Source of the DNA: DAOTUB01 sp034437455
GTDB taxonomy: Bacteria > Chloroflexota > Anaerolineae > B4-G1
Assembly (NCBI GenBank): GCA_034437455.1
Contig: DAOTUB010000251.1
Span: 1 to 23,116 of the forward strand
Reading direction: 5' to 3'
DNA: 23,116 nt
Part shown: one piece after another, positions 22,681 through 23,116 of the stretch
Numbering within the stretch: the stretch's first letter is position 1
How the letters are laid out: each line of letters opens with the position of its first letter
Notes under the pieces: model-generated
The model's database searches: none
The model's input: only the letters and a program-made list of their open reading frames with translations
Told to the model about the DNA's origin: nothing
Made by a program: the position numbers and the translations under genes

Positions 22681-23116
22681 CTAGCGCGATCCCTGGAGCC
22701 TCGGGTCGAGCACGTCGCGCAACGCGTCGCCCACCAGGTTCCAGGACAATACAAAGAGCACGAGCGCCACGCCAGGGAAGATCACGATATACCAGTAATC
22801 GCCCAACTGGGTCATCCAGTTGCGGGCGAAGGAAAGCAATTGGCCCCAGTCGGCGTATCCTACCTCGGCTCCGATCCCCAGGAAGCTGAGCGCAGAGAAG
22901 GTGATCACATAGCTGCCGATGCGCATCGAGGCCAACACCAGCGTGGGAAAGATCGCGTTCGGCAGGATGTGGCGGAACATGATGCGCCCGTCTCTCACGC
23001 CGATCACTCGCGCGGCCAGCACGTACTCCCGCTGCCGGATCGTCAGGATGTCGCTCCGCAGCAACCGGGCGAATCCCGTCCAGCCAAAGATCATCAGCGC
23101 GATCATGGGCGGGAAA
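22681..23116 (-). CDS. Peptide-type ABC transporter permease, DppC-like (5' end beyond window)
   Basis: Only the C-terminal part (about 145 residues) is in the window; the frame stays open through the last base, and the in-frame Met at 23106 is internal. It is an inner-membrane permease of the DppC/OppC (BPD_transp_1) family. The EAA-type cytoplasmic loop that contacts the ATPase is present (REYVLAARVIGVRDGRIMFR, then HILPN). SALSFLGIGAEVGYADWGQLL and the terminal GDALRDVLDPRL are characteristic of the dipeptide/oligopeptide/nickel group. Its binding protein and ATPases should lie nearby outside this window. The substrate cannot be told from this fragment. Confidence 0.9.
   Translation of the reverse strand, partial: FPPMIALMIFGWTGFARLLRSDILTIRQREYVLAARVIGVRDGRIMFRHILPNAIFPTLVLASMRIGSYVITFSALSFLGIGAEVGYADWGQLLSFARNWMTQLGDYWYIVIFPGVALVLFVLSWNLVGDALRDVLDPRLQGSR

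Overview
The window looks like part of the chromosome of a GC-rich bacterium, most plausibly from the Chloroflexota (Anaerolineae-like). This is inference. The supporting signs are Shine-Dalgarno sites, sigma70-type promoters, a tandem glycine riboswitch, a ROK repressor with a CUT2 sugar importer, a serine hydroxymethyltransferase-aminomethyltransferase fusion, and many nested-palindrome intergenic repeats. No rRNA, tRNA, CRISPR array or transposase gene was seen.

Layout. 1-211: two kinds of nested palindromic repeat. 212-601: small hypothetical gene (+). 624-737: repeat. 790-4178: gatD and gatE (-), an archaeal-type Glu-tRNA(Gln) amidotransferase, overlapping by 4 bp; a second repeat of the same family lies at 4224-4350, so the pair is bracketed. 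4655-7915: a 1086-residue SHMT-GcvT fusion (+) behind two candidate promoters. 7948-8073: another repeat. 8114-11258: a tightly packed plus-strand group of MFS transporter, D-2-hydroxyacid dehydrogenase, GNAT acetyltransferase and a small hypothetical protein. 11297-18454 (-), in transcription order: ROK regulator, lipoprotein sugar-binding protein, an unrecognised TIM-barrel-like protein, double ATPase and two permeases. 18828-22197 (-), in transcription order: class-V aminotransferase, short phosphoglycerate dehydrogenase, DUF1015 protein. This operon sits behind a consensus promoter, a tandem glycine riboswitch and an intrinsic terminator. 22546-22647: second copy of the window-start repeat. 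22681-23116: 3' end of a peptide-type ABC permease (-), cut by the window edge.

How it fits together. Much of the window concerns serine, glycine and one-carbon metabolism: SHMT-GcvT links serine, glycine and methylene-tetrahydrofolate; the aminotransferase and SerA-like enzyme form a serine/hydroxypyruvate branch controlled by glycine; a second hydroxyacid dehydrogenase may reduce glyoxylate or hydroxypyruvate. The sugar-uptake operon is a separate module with its own repressor. The strongest leads are the bacterial-context GatDE pair, the glycine-switched aminotransferase-serA-DUF1015 operon, the SHMT-GcvT fusion, and the repeat families whose stems vary in a compensatory way.
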